Source: an uncultured Mycoplasmatota bacterium
Lineage (GTDB): Bacteria; Bacillota_I; Bacilli_A; RF39; UBA660
Assembly: GCA_947645535.1 (NCBI GenBank)
Contig: CANSDD010000022.1
Span: forward strand, 1-18,366
DNA length: 18,366 bases
Reading direction: 5' to 3'
A model generated the notes under the pieces. It saw only the letters and a list, made by a program, of their open reading frames with translations, ran no database searches and was not told the DNA's origin. This document shows positions 7,123 to 14,958 of this stretch, piece by piece; position 1 is the stretch's first letter, and each line of letters begins with the position of its first letter. The position numbers were made by a program, and so were the translations under genes.

Positions 7123-7389
7123 TTACACCAAAATCTTAACAATAGTGCAACCATTATTATAATAATATGTTTTAAATTCCAATACATTCTTATTTTTTAA
7201 TAAAACATTTCTTGTTGTTTCTTTTAGTATACCACTTCCTATACCATGTACAATTACAAATATTTCATTTTTTAATTTTTTATTTTCTTTTATAAAATCT
7301 TCAATTGCTACACGTGCGGTTTCTCTATCATATCCATGTAAATCAACTTTTGGATATTGCTCTATAAAAACTACACTATCTAAAGTCAT
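7123..7389 (-). CDS. Small Smr-domain protein
   Basis: An 88-residue stand-alone Smr domain, the module found at the C-terminus of MutS2. The family binds or nicks branched nucleic acids; Smr domains of MutS2-type proteins also act on stalled or collided ribosomes. Visible motifs are the N-terminal VDLHGY at 15-20, the central IVHGIGSGILKE at 46-57, and NNGCTIVKI near the C-terminus, which corresponds to the family's usual N-G-G-x-G-x-T/V ending. No MutS ATPase or KOW part is present. Its ATG (7387-7389) lies inside the end of the pfkB gene, a 14-base overlap, with AAAGGAAG six bases upstream, so translation is coupled. Stop is TAA. The role in this organism cannot be read from the sequence. 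Confidence 0.82.
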   Translation of the reverse strand: MTLDSVVFIEQYPKVDLHGYDRETARVAIEDFIKENKKLKNEIFVIVHGIGSGILKETTRNVLLKNKNVLEFKTYYYNNGCTIVKILV

Positions 7390-8275
7390 GATATACTTCC
7401 TTTATTTCTTCTATTGAAGGTGCAGAATAACGACCACCAATTTTTGTTACCGATAAAGCTCCTGTTACATTAGAAAGTTTAATTATTTCCTCGTATGGCA
7501 TGTTCTTGGCTATTCCATATACAAAAGCTCCATGAAATAAGTCCCCTGCTCCTGTTGAATCTACAGCATTCACTTTAATTGATGGCATCAATTTTGCCTG
7601 ATTTCCATACTTATATAAAGCCCCTTTTGATTCTAATGTTACAACAATATTATTTTTAAATATAGATTCCATTTTTTTATAAAGATCAATTAAAGTATTT
7701 GGCTTATCATAATCGATTTTCATTTCTGTAACTGTTTCTGCAAATTCTTTTGAACATACTGTATAATTTACCAATTTGGCCAATTCTATAATTTCTGGAT
7801 TTGCTCTTCCAGCATCAATTATACTAATGGCATTAGGATATTTCTTAATAATTTCTTTTGTCATTTCTATTTCTTGTCCATCAGTCAAAATGATATCTGG
7901 TTCAAAATTCAATTCAATTGGTTTCATTTTGATTGTACTAGGTCTATATGTAAATACAGTTCTACTACCATTACTTTTATTTGCAATAATAAAACTAGAA
8001 GTTGTTTGATGCTCCTGATTCATTTCTAAATATGTTGTCTTTACTCCTATATTTTCAAACTCTTCTTTTATTCTTCCACCATATAAATCTCTCCCAATCA
8101 CTCCAGCAATATATACTTCCATTCCCCATTTTCCAAGCAAATATGCTGCATTACTAGCTGGCCCTCCTCCGCATTCCACTCTAGAAGGTACTCTATTTTT
8201 AGTATTCTCTATTGGAAATTGTTCTAATGGAATTGTTATATCATACGCAATATGTCCTATACATAAAATTTTCAT
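7376..8275 (-). CDS. PfkB/ribokinase-family carbohydrate kinase
   Basis: A 299-residue ATP-dependent sugar or nucleoside kinase, complete for the family (about 300). The N-terminal glycine motif CGGGPASNAAYLLGKWG at 35-51 matches PfkB signature 1. The C-terminal signature DSTGAGDLFHGAFVYG at 239-254 contains the catalytic base D245 and the anion hole GAGD. The C-terminal nucleotide loop (NVTGALSVTKIGG) is present. Substrate specificity cannot be assigned: ribokinase, fructokinase and pseudouridine-kinase-like enzymes share these motifs. ATG is preceded by AAGGTGATGCT. An extended -10 promoter lies just upstream and the gene overlaps smr downstream, forming a two-gene unit between two terminators. 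Stop is TAG. Confidence 0.88.
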   Translation of the reverse strand: MKILCIGHIAYDITIPLEQFPIENTKNRVPSRVECGGGPASNAAYLLGKWGMEVYIAGVIGRDLYGGRIKEEFENIGVKTTYLEMNQEHQTTSSFIIANKSNGSRTVFTYRPSTIKMKPIELNFEPDIILTDGQEIEMTKEIIKKYPNAISIIDAGRANPEIIELAKLVNYTVCSKEFAETVTEMKIDYDKPNTLIDLYKKMESIFKNNIVVTLESKGALYKYGNQAKLMPSIKVNAVDSTGAGDLFHGAFVYGIAKNMPYEEIIKLSNVTGALSVTKIGGRYSAPSIEEIKEVYHDFR

Positions 8276-8290
8276 AGCATCACCTTATTT

Positions 8291-8299
8291 ATTATATCA
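8291..8299 (-). promoter_or_regulatory. Extended -10 promoter of pfkB-smr
   Basis: On the minus strand TGATATAAT gives a TGn-extended perfect -10 (TATAAT at 8291-8296). The -35 region at 17 bases (ATCAAA) is poor, which fits an extended -10 promoter. The start near 8284 leaves a very short leader. Confidence 0.6.
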
Positions 8300-8318
8300 C
8301 GAAAATCAAAAACTTTGA

Positions 8319-8349
8319 TAAAAAAAGAAAGAGTTTTTTATCTCTTTCT
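8319..8349 (-). terminator. Intrinsic terminator of ppdK
   Basis: Minus strand: AGAAAGAG, loop ATAAAAAA, CTCTTTCT, then a run of T. Eight perfect pairs; the stem overlaps the ppdK stop codon by two bases. Confidence 0.85.
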
Positions 8350-10975
8350 ATTCTCCTAATTTTTCTTTTACAGCAGCTTGTGCAGCAGCTAAACGCGCTA
8401 TAGGAACACGATATGGTGAGCAAGATACATAAGTAAGCCCTATTCTATGACAGAATTCTACACTTGCTGGATCACCACCATGTTCTCCACAAATTCCTAA
8501 ATGAATATTCTCTCTAGTAGCTCTACCTTTTATAACAGCCATTTTTACTAATTCTCCAACACCAGTTTGATCTAATTTAGCAAACGGATCACTTTCAAAT
8601 ATTTTTCTATCATAATAATCAGCTAAGAATTTTCCTGCATCATCTCTAGAAAAGCCATAAGAAAGTTGAGTTAAATCATTTGTTCCAAAACTGAAGAAGC
8701 AAGCACTTTCGGCAATTTTATCAGCAACAATACAAGCTCTTGGGATTTCAATCATAGTACCTACTTCATAATGAATAGAAGCACCTGATTCTTCAATTAT
8801 TTTTGTCGCAACTTCATCTACAATATTCTTAACAAATTGTAACTCTTTTTCATCTTCAACTAGTGGAATCATGATTTCTGGTTTTACTTTAATACCTTTT
8901 CTACTAACATTAATTGCCGCTTCAATAACTGCTCTTGTTTGCATTTTCGCAATTTCTGGATAAGTGATTGCTAAACGGCATCCTCTATGTCCCATCATCG
9001 GATTAAATTCTTTTAATGAATCAATTCTTGTTTTTAATGATTCAAATGTCATTCCAAGTGCATCAGCAAGAGGTTTAATTTCCTCATCTGTATGAGGTAA
9101 AAATTCATGTAATGGTGGATCTAAATAACGAATTGTAACAGTTAATCCATCCATTTCTTCAAATAATTTTTCAAAATCGCCTCTTTGCATGGGAAGAATT
9201 TTATTTAAAGCTGCTTCTCTTTGTTCCAATGTTTCAGCTGTAATCATTTGCCTTACAGCAAAGATTCTCTCTTCTTCAAAGAACATATGCTCAGTACGAC
9301 ATAGTCCAATGCCTTGTGCACCAAAAGCTTTTGCTTGTGCTGCATCTCTTGGAGTGTCAGCATTTGTACGAACCTCTAATTTTCTCTCAGCATCAGCCCA
9401 AGACATAAATGTCTCAAAATCACCACTAATTTCTGGAAGAATCGTTTCTAAGTTTCCTTCATATACAGTCCCTGTACTACCATCAAGAGATATAAAATCG
9501 CCTTCTTTTAATACAAGACCTTCTTTTGTTTTTAATGTTTTAGCCTCTTCATCAATAACAAGTTCTCCACAACCACTAACACAGCATCTTCCCATACCAC
9601 GGGCAACTACTGCCGCATGACTTGTCATTCCCCCGCGAATTGTTAAAATACCTTGTGCATCATTCATACCTTGAATATCTTCTGGAGATGTCTCTAATCG
9701 AACTAAAATAACAGGACCATTTTTAGAAGCTTCACTGACTTCTTCAGCTGTAAAATAAATTTTTCCTGCAGCAGCTCCTGGCGAAGCAGCTAAACCTTTC
9801 GCAATTACTTTTGCACTCTTTAATGTTTCAGCTTTAAATGTTGGATGTAATAACTGATCTAATTGTTTAGGTTCCACACGTAAAATAGCTTCTTCTTTAC
9901 TAATCATTCCTTCTGCTACTAAATCTACAGCGACTTTAATTGCTGCAGCAGCAGTTCTTTTTCCATTTCTAGTTTGTAACATATAAAGCTTTCCATTTTC
10001 AATTGTAAATTCCATATCTTGCATATCTTTATAATGATTTTCTAGAATATGTGCTACTCGATCAAATTCTTTATACACTTCTGGCATTTCAGAAGTTAAT
10101 GTTTCAATTGATTCTGGTGTACGAATACCAGCAACTACATCTTCTCCTTGAGCATTGATTAAATATTCACCATAAAGTTTATTTTCTCCAGTTGCTGGAT
10201 TTCTTGTAAATGCTACTCCTGTACCACAATTATTTCCTCTGTTTCCATATACCATTTCTTGGACATTTACGGCTGTTCCCCAGCTATATGGTATATCATT
10301 CATTCTACGATAAATATTTGCTCTTTCGTTATTCCAAGAACGGAATACTGCTCCTACTGCCTCCATCAATTGTTCACGTGGATCTTGTGGAAATTCTACT
10401 CCTGATAGTTCCTTATATACCCCTTTGAACTTTTCAGTCACTTCCATCATATCTTCTGCATTTAAATCAGTATCATAAGCTGCGTTCTTTTCTTCTTTTA
10501 TTTTATCTAGCAAACGTTCAAATGATGCCTTTGGATACCCTTTAACAACATCTGCAAACATTTGAATAAAACGACGATAAGAATCATAAATAAATCTAGG
10601 ATTACCAGATGTTTCCGCAAATCCTACTGCTACTTCATCATTTAGTCCAAGATTTAATACTGTATCCATCATTCCTGGCATACTTGCCCTAGCACCACTA
10701 CGAACAGATACTAATAATGGGTTCTTAGCATCACCAAATTTTTTTCCTGTTGATGTTTCTAGTTCTGTAAGTTTTTCAAAAATTTGTTTTTTAATTTCTT
10801 CACTAATTACTTCTCCATCTTCATAATATTGGTTACAAGCCTCTGTCGTTACTGTAAAACCTTGAGGTACTGGAAGCCCAATATTCGTCATTTCAGCTAA
10901 ATTAGCTCCTTTTCCACCAAGCAAATTACGCATGTCCTTGTTTCCTTCATGAAAGGCATAAACAAACTTTGTCAT
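8348..10975 (-). CDS. ppdK: Pyruvate, phosphate dikinase
   Basis: Interconverts pyruvate, ATP and phosphate with phosphoenolpyruvate, AMP and diphosphate. In many anaerobes with reduced energy budgets it supplements or replaces pyruvate kinase in glycolysis. The 875 residues match the usual length of about 875. The N-terminal ATP-grasp domain shows LLGGKGANLAEM at 18-29, SVRSGARASMPGMMDT at 90-105 and MEFTIENGKLYMLQTRNGKRT near 321-340. The swivelling phosphohistidine domain has GGMTSHAAVVARGMG with the catalytic His at about 453. The C-terminal PEP-binding barrel has FFSFGTNDLTQLSYGFSRDD and GICGEHGGDP with the catalytic Cys. I start at ATG 10973-10975 because GGAGGG lies about six bases upstream; a TTG one codon earlier is too close. 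It has its own promoter and terminator and so is probably monocistronic. Confidence 0.97.
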   Translation of the reverse strand: MTKFVYAFHEGNKDMRNLLGGKGANLAEMTNIGLPVPQGFTVTTEACNQYYEDGEVISEEIKKQIFEKLTELETSTGKKFGDAKNPLLVSVRSGARASMPGMMDTVLNLGLNDEVAVGFAETSGNPRFIYDSYRRFIQMFADVVKGYPKASFERLLDKIKEEKNAAYDTDLNAEDMMEVTEKFKGVYKELSGVEFPQDPREQLMEAVGAVFRSWNNERANIYRRMNDIPYSWGTAVNVQEMVYGNRGNNCGTGVAFTRNPATGENKLYGEYLINAQGEDVVAGIRTPESIETLTSEMPEVYKEFDRVAHILENHYKDMQDMEFTIENGKLYMLQTRNGKRTAAAAIKVAVDLVAEGMISKEEAILRVEPKQLDQLLHPTFKAETLKSAKVIAKGLAASPGAAAGKIYFTAEEVSEASKNGPVILVRLETSPEDIQGMNDAQGILTIRGGMTSHAAVVARGMGRCCVSGCGELVIDEEAKTLKTKEGLVLKEGDFISLDGSTGTVYEGNLETILPEISGDFETFMSWADAERKLEVRTNADTPRDAAQAKAFGAQGIGLCRTEHMFFEEERIFAVRQMITAETLEQREAALNKILPMQRGDFEKLFEEMDGLTVTIRYLDPPLHEFLPHTDEEIKPLADALGMTFESLKTRIDSLKEFNPMMGHRGCRLAITYPEIAKMQTRAVIEAAINVSRKGIKVKPEIMIPLVEDEKELQFVKNIVDEVATKIIEESGASIHYEVGTMIEIPRACIVADKIAESACFFSFGTNDLTQLSYGFSRDDAGKFLADYYDRKIFESDPFAKLDQTGVGELVKMAVIKGRATRENIHLGICGEHGGDPASVEFCHRIGLTYVSCSPYRVPIARLAAAQAAVKEKLGE

Positions 10976-11007
10976 CAAATCCCTCCTTGTATGTTTAACC
11001 CACTATA

Positions 11008-11036
11008 AGTATAACAGATATTAAATGCTCTTACAA
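11008..11036 (-). promoter_or_regulatory. Promoter of ppdK
   Basis: Minus strand: -35 TTGTAA (11031-11036), 17 bases, -10 TATACT (11008-11013). The start near 11001 gives a leader of about 25 bases ending in a strong AAGGAGGG ribosome site. Confidence 0.7.
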
Positions 11037-11078
11037 GGATTTTTTTGGTTCGAAACATATATTCTCTTTGAAATTCTA

Positions 11079-11969
11079 TCATTTCTTTGCCCTTGGATGA
11101 GCATTCAAATAACTTTTTCTTAGTTGTTCATTTGATACATGAGTATATATTCCTGTTGTTTCTAAATTTTCATGCCCTAAAAGATCTTGTACTGTTTTTA
11201 AATCAGCCCCTTCATTTAATAAATGTGTAGCAAAAGTATGTCTTAACATATGTGGATGAACATGAATATGTAGACCTGCTTTTTCTATTATTTTATTTAT
11301 AATATAACGAATTCCTTGAGGAGTTAAAGGATGTCCCTTAGAATCAAGTAATAAATAATCATAAGAAAATGATTTTAATAATTGTGTACGTACATTCAAG
11401 TAGTCTTCTAATTTTTTCTTACAAATATTACCATACAGAACAATTCTCTCTTTATTTCCTTTACCTGTAATATATATTTTCTGTTCTCCCTTTTTGATGT
11501 CTTGCATCTTAATAGAAACAAGCTCGCTAACACGAATACCAGTAGAATATAATAATTCTAAAATAAATGAATCACGTTTTCCTAAAATAGTACTTACATC
11601 AGGACTTTCTAATAATATTTCCAAATCTTGATAATATAAAAATTTGGGTAATTTTTTTTCTACTTTAGGATTAGTAACAAGTAACATGGGATTATCATCA
11701 ATTATTTTTTTCGATTTTAAATATTTAAAAAAACTTCTAAGAGTACTAATATATCTACAAATAGTTTTATTTTGATAACCTTGATTGTGTAAAAATAGCA
11801 AATATTTTCTTATAAGTTCATAAGTGCATTTTGAAAATTTAGAAATATTATTTTCTCTTAGAAAAAGAAGAAAAGTCTCTAAATCATTTTGATAACTAAT
11901 TACTGTATTATCAGAATACTTTTTTTGCTCTTTTATATATTTCAAAAACTGTTCTATTATATCACTCAT
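11079..11969 (-). CDS. Tyrosine recombinase, XerC/XerD family
   Basis: Likely resolves chromosome dimers at dif with the cell-division machinery; an integrase role cannot be excluded. The 296-residue length is typical of XerC/XerD (about 295-300). The N-terminal SAM-like core-binding domain covers about 1-85 (FLKYIKEQKKYSDNTVISYQ). The catalytic domain holds all six residues: R146 (STGIRVSEL), K170 (ITGKGNKER), H240 and R243 (HPHMLRHTFATHLL), H266 (LLGHENLETT) and nucleophile Y275 (GIYTHV). The ATG at 11967-11969 follows TAGGAG by five bases; a longer frame from TTG at 12002 lacks support. The stop is TGA, the only one in the window, immediately followed by in-frame TAG. XerC and XerD cannot be separated by eye. 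Confidence 0.92.
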   Translation of the reverse strand: MSDIIEQFLKYIKEQKKYSDNTVISYQNDLETFLLFLRENNISKFSKCTYELIRKYLLFLHNQGYQNKTICRYISTLRSFFKYLKSKKIIDDNPMLLVTNPKVEKKLPKFLYYQDLEILLESPDVSTILGKRDSFILELLYSTGIRVSELVSIKMQDIKKGEQKIYITGKGNKERIVLYGNICKKKLEDYLNVRTQLLKSFSYDYLLLDSKGHPLTPQGIRYIINKIIEKAGLHIHVHPHMLRHTFATHLLNEGADLKTVQDLLGHENLETTGIYTHVSNEQLRKSYLNAHPRAKK

Positions 11970-11990
11970 TTTTTCTCCTACCTTTTTTTC

Positions 11991-11999
11991 ATCATAACA
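11991..11999 (-). promoter_or_regulatory. Possible extended -10 promoter of xer gene
   Basis: Minus strand TGTTATGAT, a TGn-extended -10 (TATGAT at 11991-11996), with only a T-run in the -35 region. The gap to the upstream gene is short, so read-through from the 345-aa gene is also possible. Confidence 0.4.
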
Positions 12000-12034
12000 C
12001 AAAAAATCTAAAAAAAAAAGAAAAATATTTTATC

Positions 12035-13072
12035 TTACTTTTTCTTCATTTGATATTTTTTTTGTTTATTTTTAGAAAAATAGCGATTTACAAATTCTAT
12101 TTTTTCATAATAAGGTAAGTTTACAAAATATTCATGACTTTCGAAATAAAAAATTTCCTCCTCCTTTAATGTATAATCTACACATTCATACCAAGGAATC
12201 GATAATAAACTAACAATAATATTTTCTTTTTCCCTTTGAGACAATTGGCAAAAATATTCATGCTTCTCTAAATACAAAAGTTGACTTTCAGACAATAAAG
12301 ATAAGAAATTATTATTTTTATGATGTTTGACTGGTTCTTTCTCTTCATTCTCTAAATTTTCTGTTAATGTACAAATATCGCTTTCACATCTTACATCAAT
12401 TCCAGAAATTTGATAATATTGTTGCATACAAACTATAATTCCACGAATTGGCTTATATGCTGTAAATGTATCAATTAAATAATAGCGTGCTGAAAAAAAT
12501 GCTTCTGTTTCATCTTCACTATCTAAATAATCATGAATATATCCAAGAGCACGATCCCCTAAAATAGAATTTTGAGTTAAATAGTGATAAAAATTTGGAT
12601 TTCGAAGACAGTTAATTAACTCTGCATAAAAGATTTTCCATAATTCCTCCGACTGAATAGCCTTAGAAACAAGTTTTCGAAGTTCTATATTTGGTAAATC
12701 TCTTCTTGACGCTACATCACTAAATTTCGTTTTGTATCTAGAACAAAGAAGCGCTAATTCATATAATTCATGATTTTGATATATTACTTCTAAAAATTTT
12801 AATTGATGATTACTCTGATAAGCAATTCTTGGTTTATATCCTTCAGGTATTTTATACCCTAATGAATTTAAATAAGATTTGAGCTCTTTTTCATCTTTAA
12901 AATGGGTCAATATATATTCATCAATAATTGGTAAATCTAGCTTTTTTATTTTCTTTTGTGGTTCTTTAATTTCTCCAGTATTAATATCACAAGCAATTGA
13001 AATAAAGTGTTTTTGCATCGAATCTGTAAAAACTAAACTATATCTTCCCCTTTTAATATCTTTATTTTTCAT
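12035..13072 (-). CDS. Hypothetical protein with duplicated HEYF motif
   Basis: 345 residues, not recognised. It has no signal peptide or membrane helix and looks like a soluble, mixed helical protein. The N-terminus (RGRYSLVFTDSMQKHFISIACDINTGEI) resembles a small beta-strand module. The C-terminal 80 residues contain two copies of a unit of about 25 residues: LEKHEYFCQLSQREKENIIV at about 268-287 and FESHEYFVNLPYYEKIEFVN at 310-329, sharing HEYF..L...EK...V. The tail is Lys-rich. The ATG start has a weak ribosome site. A promoter lies about 30 bases upstream. Stop is TAA. It sits between the coiled-coil pair and the xer gene on the same strand; context gives no clear function. Confidence 0.65.
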   Translation of the reverse strand: MKNKDIKRGRYSLVFTDSMQKHFISIACDINTGEIKEPQKKIKKLDLPIIDEYILTHFKDEKELKSYLNSLGYKIPEGYKPRIAYQSNHQLKFLEVIYQNHELYELALLCSRYKTKFSDVASRRDLPNIELRKLVSKAIQSEELWKIFYAELINCLRNPNFYHYLTQNSILGDRALGYIHDYLDSEDETEAFFSARYYLIDTFTAYKPIRGIIVCMQQYYQISGIDVRCESDICTLTENLENEEKEPVKHHKNNNFLSLLSESQLLYLEKHEYFCQLSQREKENIIVSLLSIPWYECVDYTLKEEEIFYFESHEYFVNLPYYEKIEFVNRYFSKNKQKKYQMKKK

Positions 13073-13095
13073 TATATCACAACCATTCTTTCGTT

Positions 13096-13124
13096 ATTAT
13101 AGCATTTATGATATTCAAAAACAA
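13096..13124 (-). promoter_or_regulatory. Promoter of the 345-aa gene
   Basis: Minus strand: TTGTTT (13119-13124), 17 bases, perfect TATAAT (13096-13101). The -35 matches only TTG. Confidence 0.55.
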
Positions 13125-13125
13125 G

Positions 13126-13155
13126 AAAAAAACAAAAGATTATTCTATATCTTCT
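13126..13155 (-). terminator. Likely terminator of the coiled-coil gene pair
   Basis: Minus strand AGAAGAT, 8-base loop, ATCTTTT (seven pairs with one G-U), then GTTTTTTT. It overlaps the stop codon of the 272-aa gene. Confidence 0.5.
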
Positions 13156-13958
13156 GCTTTTATATCATTTTTATTTTCACTAAATCTTCCCATGTCATTC
13201 GCAAAATCTCCTACTAATTCATTAAATTTTAATAAATTATTTGCAAGCTCACTCATGTCACTTTCATATTTAATACGATCTATTTCTAATTGACGCTTCT
13301 CTTCTTCAATATTTTCTCTTTCTAATCTTAGACTTACTTCCAATGTTTCTAGTTCTGAACGTTTGTCTTGAAGCTCTTCCATGTCTTTATTTTTTTCTAA
13401 TTTTATTTTTGCTAGTTCATCCCTTTTTTGCTCCTCAAATTTTGACTTATCTTGTTCTAATTTTTTCTGAGCAATTTTTAAGTTGTTAATCTCTGCTTCT
13501 ATTTCGTTTTTCTTATTCTTTAACTTTTCATATACTTCATCTTTATATGTCTCTAACTTTTTTCTATCAGCAACTTTTTTTAACTCAAAATCTTCTTTTT
13601 CACGTTTTAATTGTTTGTATTTTTCTTCGATTTTAAGTTTCATTTCCATATTTCTATGAAAAATATTAGTTGCTTCTTTTACATTATTATTAGCCATTTT
13701 GAAGATATTATTGATATCTGGTCCATCAGAAGTATTTTTTTCTTCTAACGTTTCTGCCCTCAATTTGACTGGTTCTTCATTTTCTAAATCACTTGCATTA
13801 TCAGAACTTTCTAACGTTTCAGAACTTTCAAATGCAATTGGATCATCTAGTTTAGCAGGTTCAAGAAATTCATCTTGTTCCTCTATTTCATTTGAAGCTT
13901 CTAAAACAACTGGTTCTTCTAGTGCATAATCATTTACCAATAAGTCTCTATTCTGCAT
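13140..13958 (-). CDS. Coiled-coil protein, partner/paralogue of upstream coiled-coil gene
   Basis: 272 residues, no recognised family. Residues 1-80 are very acidic and Ser/Glu-rich, probably disordered, with recurring EEPV/LEEP words. Residues 81-107 (DINNIFKMANNNVKEATNIF) form a short block resembling residues 75-101 of the upstream protein. About 104-236 is a continuous Lys/Glu-rich coiled coil. The C-terminal FNELVGDFANDMGRF (245-259) matches FKELVSQFNSGF of the neighbour. No signal peptide or membrane helix is visible, so it is probably cytoplasmic. ATG is preceded by AAGGGATTAG. The gap to the upstream gene is 14 bases, indicating one operon. The shared layout suggests an old duplication and possible hetero-assembly, which is inference. 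Confidence 0.72.
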   Translation of the reverse strand: MQNRDLLVNDYALEEPVVLEASNEIEEQDEFLEPAKLDDPIAFESSETLESSDNASDLENEEPVKLRAETLEEKNTSDGPDINNIFKMANNNVKEATNIFHRNMEMKLKIEEKYKQLKREKEDFELKKVADRKKLETYKDEVYEKLKNKKNEIEAEINNLKIAQKKLEQDKSKFEEQKRDELAKIKLEKNKDMEELQDKRSELETLEVSLRLERENIEEEKRQLEIDRIKYESDMSELANNLLKFNELVGDFANDMGRFSENKNDIKAEDIE

Positions 13959-13972
13959 TTTCTAATCCCTTA

Positions 13973-14890
13973 TTATTGTTTATCTGATGGTAATTGTGAA
14001 AATCCAGAGTTAAATTGAGATACAAGTTCTTTGAAACGAGCACAGCTTTGAGATAAATTATGATTTCCTAATTCAAGTTTTTTCTCTTCTAATTCTTTAT
14101 ATTTTGCAAATTGTTCTCTTTGCGTATCTAATTCAATCTGTGCAGCTTTAATGCTTTCTTCTGTAACAGTTTTTTCTTTTTCAAATTGTTCTTGTGCAGC
14201 TTTTAAACTTTCCTCTGAAACTGTTCTTTCTTTTTCAAATTTTTCTCTGCCTAAATCCAATTTGATTTTTTCATTTTTTAATTTTTCTTCTTCTAATTGT
14301 TTATATTTTGCAAATTGTTCTTTTTCAAGTGCAAAACGTTCTTCTTCTGTTTCTAATGACTGTCTTGCCAATTCAATTTCTTTTCTTGTCGCATCCACAT
14401 CAGCATTAAACTTTTCCTCTTCACTTTGAATTCTAATTCGTTGTGTTCTAACATAATCATCAACTTGATTTTTTTCTGTCTCTAATGCTTTTTTCTGTTC
14501 ATCTACATATCTATTGAAATCTGTTCTTTCTTTTTCCATTTTTTCTTTTAATTCAGATAATAGATTTTCATTATTATTGATTGTTTTCTTACGTTCAATA
14601 AGTTCTGTAATCAAGTTGTTTGCACCTGCTACATCACTATATAAGCTATCAAACAACGCATCAAATCCTGCTGTTCCATTTCCATCTACTGTTTTTTCTT
14701 CCTTTTTATCATTATTGTATTTAGATAAATCAAAATTTTCAGAAACATGTGATTTTACTTTTTCTTCAATTGCTGAAATATCTAAATCTAATGTTGGTCC
14801 AGATTCTTCATCACTATCAAAAAAATCTTCCTCTATCATATTTTCAGGAGTATTTACTGGCATATTTTTTAATTCTTCTTTCATTTTCAT
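13973..14890 (-). CDS. Coiled-coil protein with internal tandem duplication
   Basis: 305 residues, no recognised family. The N-terminus (1-70) is acidic and probably disordered. A short block at 75-101 (GFDALFDSLYSDVAGANNLI) precedes a coiled coil at about 102-275, rich in Glu, Lys and Gln. Inside it an 18-residue unit is duplicated in tandem: FEKERTVSEESLKAAQEQ (218-235) and FEKEKTVTEESIKAAQIE (236-253). EQFAKYKQLEEEKL (191-204) recurs as EQFAKYKELEEKKL (259-272). The end carries FKELVSQFNSGFSQLP, shared with the downstream protein. Two ATGs are possible: 14890 lies only two or three bases after GGGGA, and 14884 has better spacing. Stop is TAA. A structural, filament-forming role is plausible but unproven. 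Confidence 0.72.
   Translation of the reverse strand: MKMKEELKNMPVNTPENMIEEDFFDSDEESGPTLDLDISAIEEKVKSHVSENFDLSKYNNDKKEEKTVDGNGTAGFDALFDSLYSDVAGANNLITELIERKKTINNNENLLSELKEKMEKERTDFNRYVDEQKKALETEKNQVDDYVRTQRIRIQSEEEKFNADVDATRKEIELARQSLETEEERFALEKEQFAKYKQLEEEKLKNEKIKLDLGREKFEKERTVSEESLKAAQEQFEKEKTVTEESIKAAQIELDTQREQFAKYKELEEKKLELGNHNLSQSCARFKELVSQFNSGFSQLPSDKQ
14132..14239. repeat. 54-base tandem duplication in the coiled-coil gene
   Basis: Two adjacent 54-base units (14132-14185 and 14186-14239) encode the 18-residue duplicated coiled-coil segment. They are diverged at several bases, so the duplication is not brand new. Confidence 0.8.
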
Positions 14891-14945
14891 CTTCCCCTTT
14901 TTCTTCTACCTTTAGAGCATCTCCTTACTCTAATTTAACATAGTT

Positions 14946-14954
14946 ATTATACCA
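14946..14954 (-). promoter_or_regulatory. Extended -10 promoter of the coiled-coil operon
   Basis: Minus strand TGGTATAAT, a TGn-extended perfect -10 (TATAAT at 14946-14951). The -35 position is inside a run of 12 T (14963-14974 as A on the plus strand), so strength could depend on that run. Confidence 0.6.
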
Positions 14955-14958
14955 TCAA

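Noticed and set aside
9189..9620. Plus-strand open frame of 143 codons inside ppdK
   Set aside because: Antisense to a strongly conserved enzyme, with no ribosome site or family resemblance.
11041..11060. GGTTCGAAAC resembling a tRNA T-loop
   Set aside because: No acceptor, D or anticodon stems can be found around it on either strand.
11970..12002. N-terminal extension of the Xer recombinase from TTG 12002
   Set aside because: The extra 11 residues precede a good ribosome site (TAGGAG) and ATG at 11969, and the shorter protein aligns with the usual start of the core-binding domain.
13699..14915. Plus-strand open frames opposite the coiled-coil genes
   Set aside because: Ser/Leu/Phe-rich mirror translations of Glu/Lys-rich coiled coils; typical shadows.
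14906..14925. Mini-ORF ATG-CTC-TAA after AAGGAG in the leader of the 305-aa gene
   Set aside because: There is no spacing between the ribosome-site-like sequence and the ATG, and a two-codon peptide cannot be supported.
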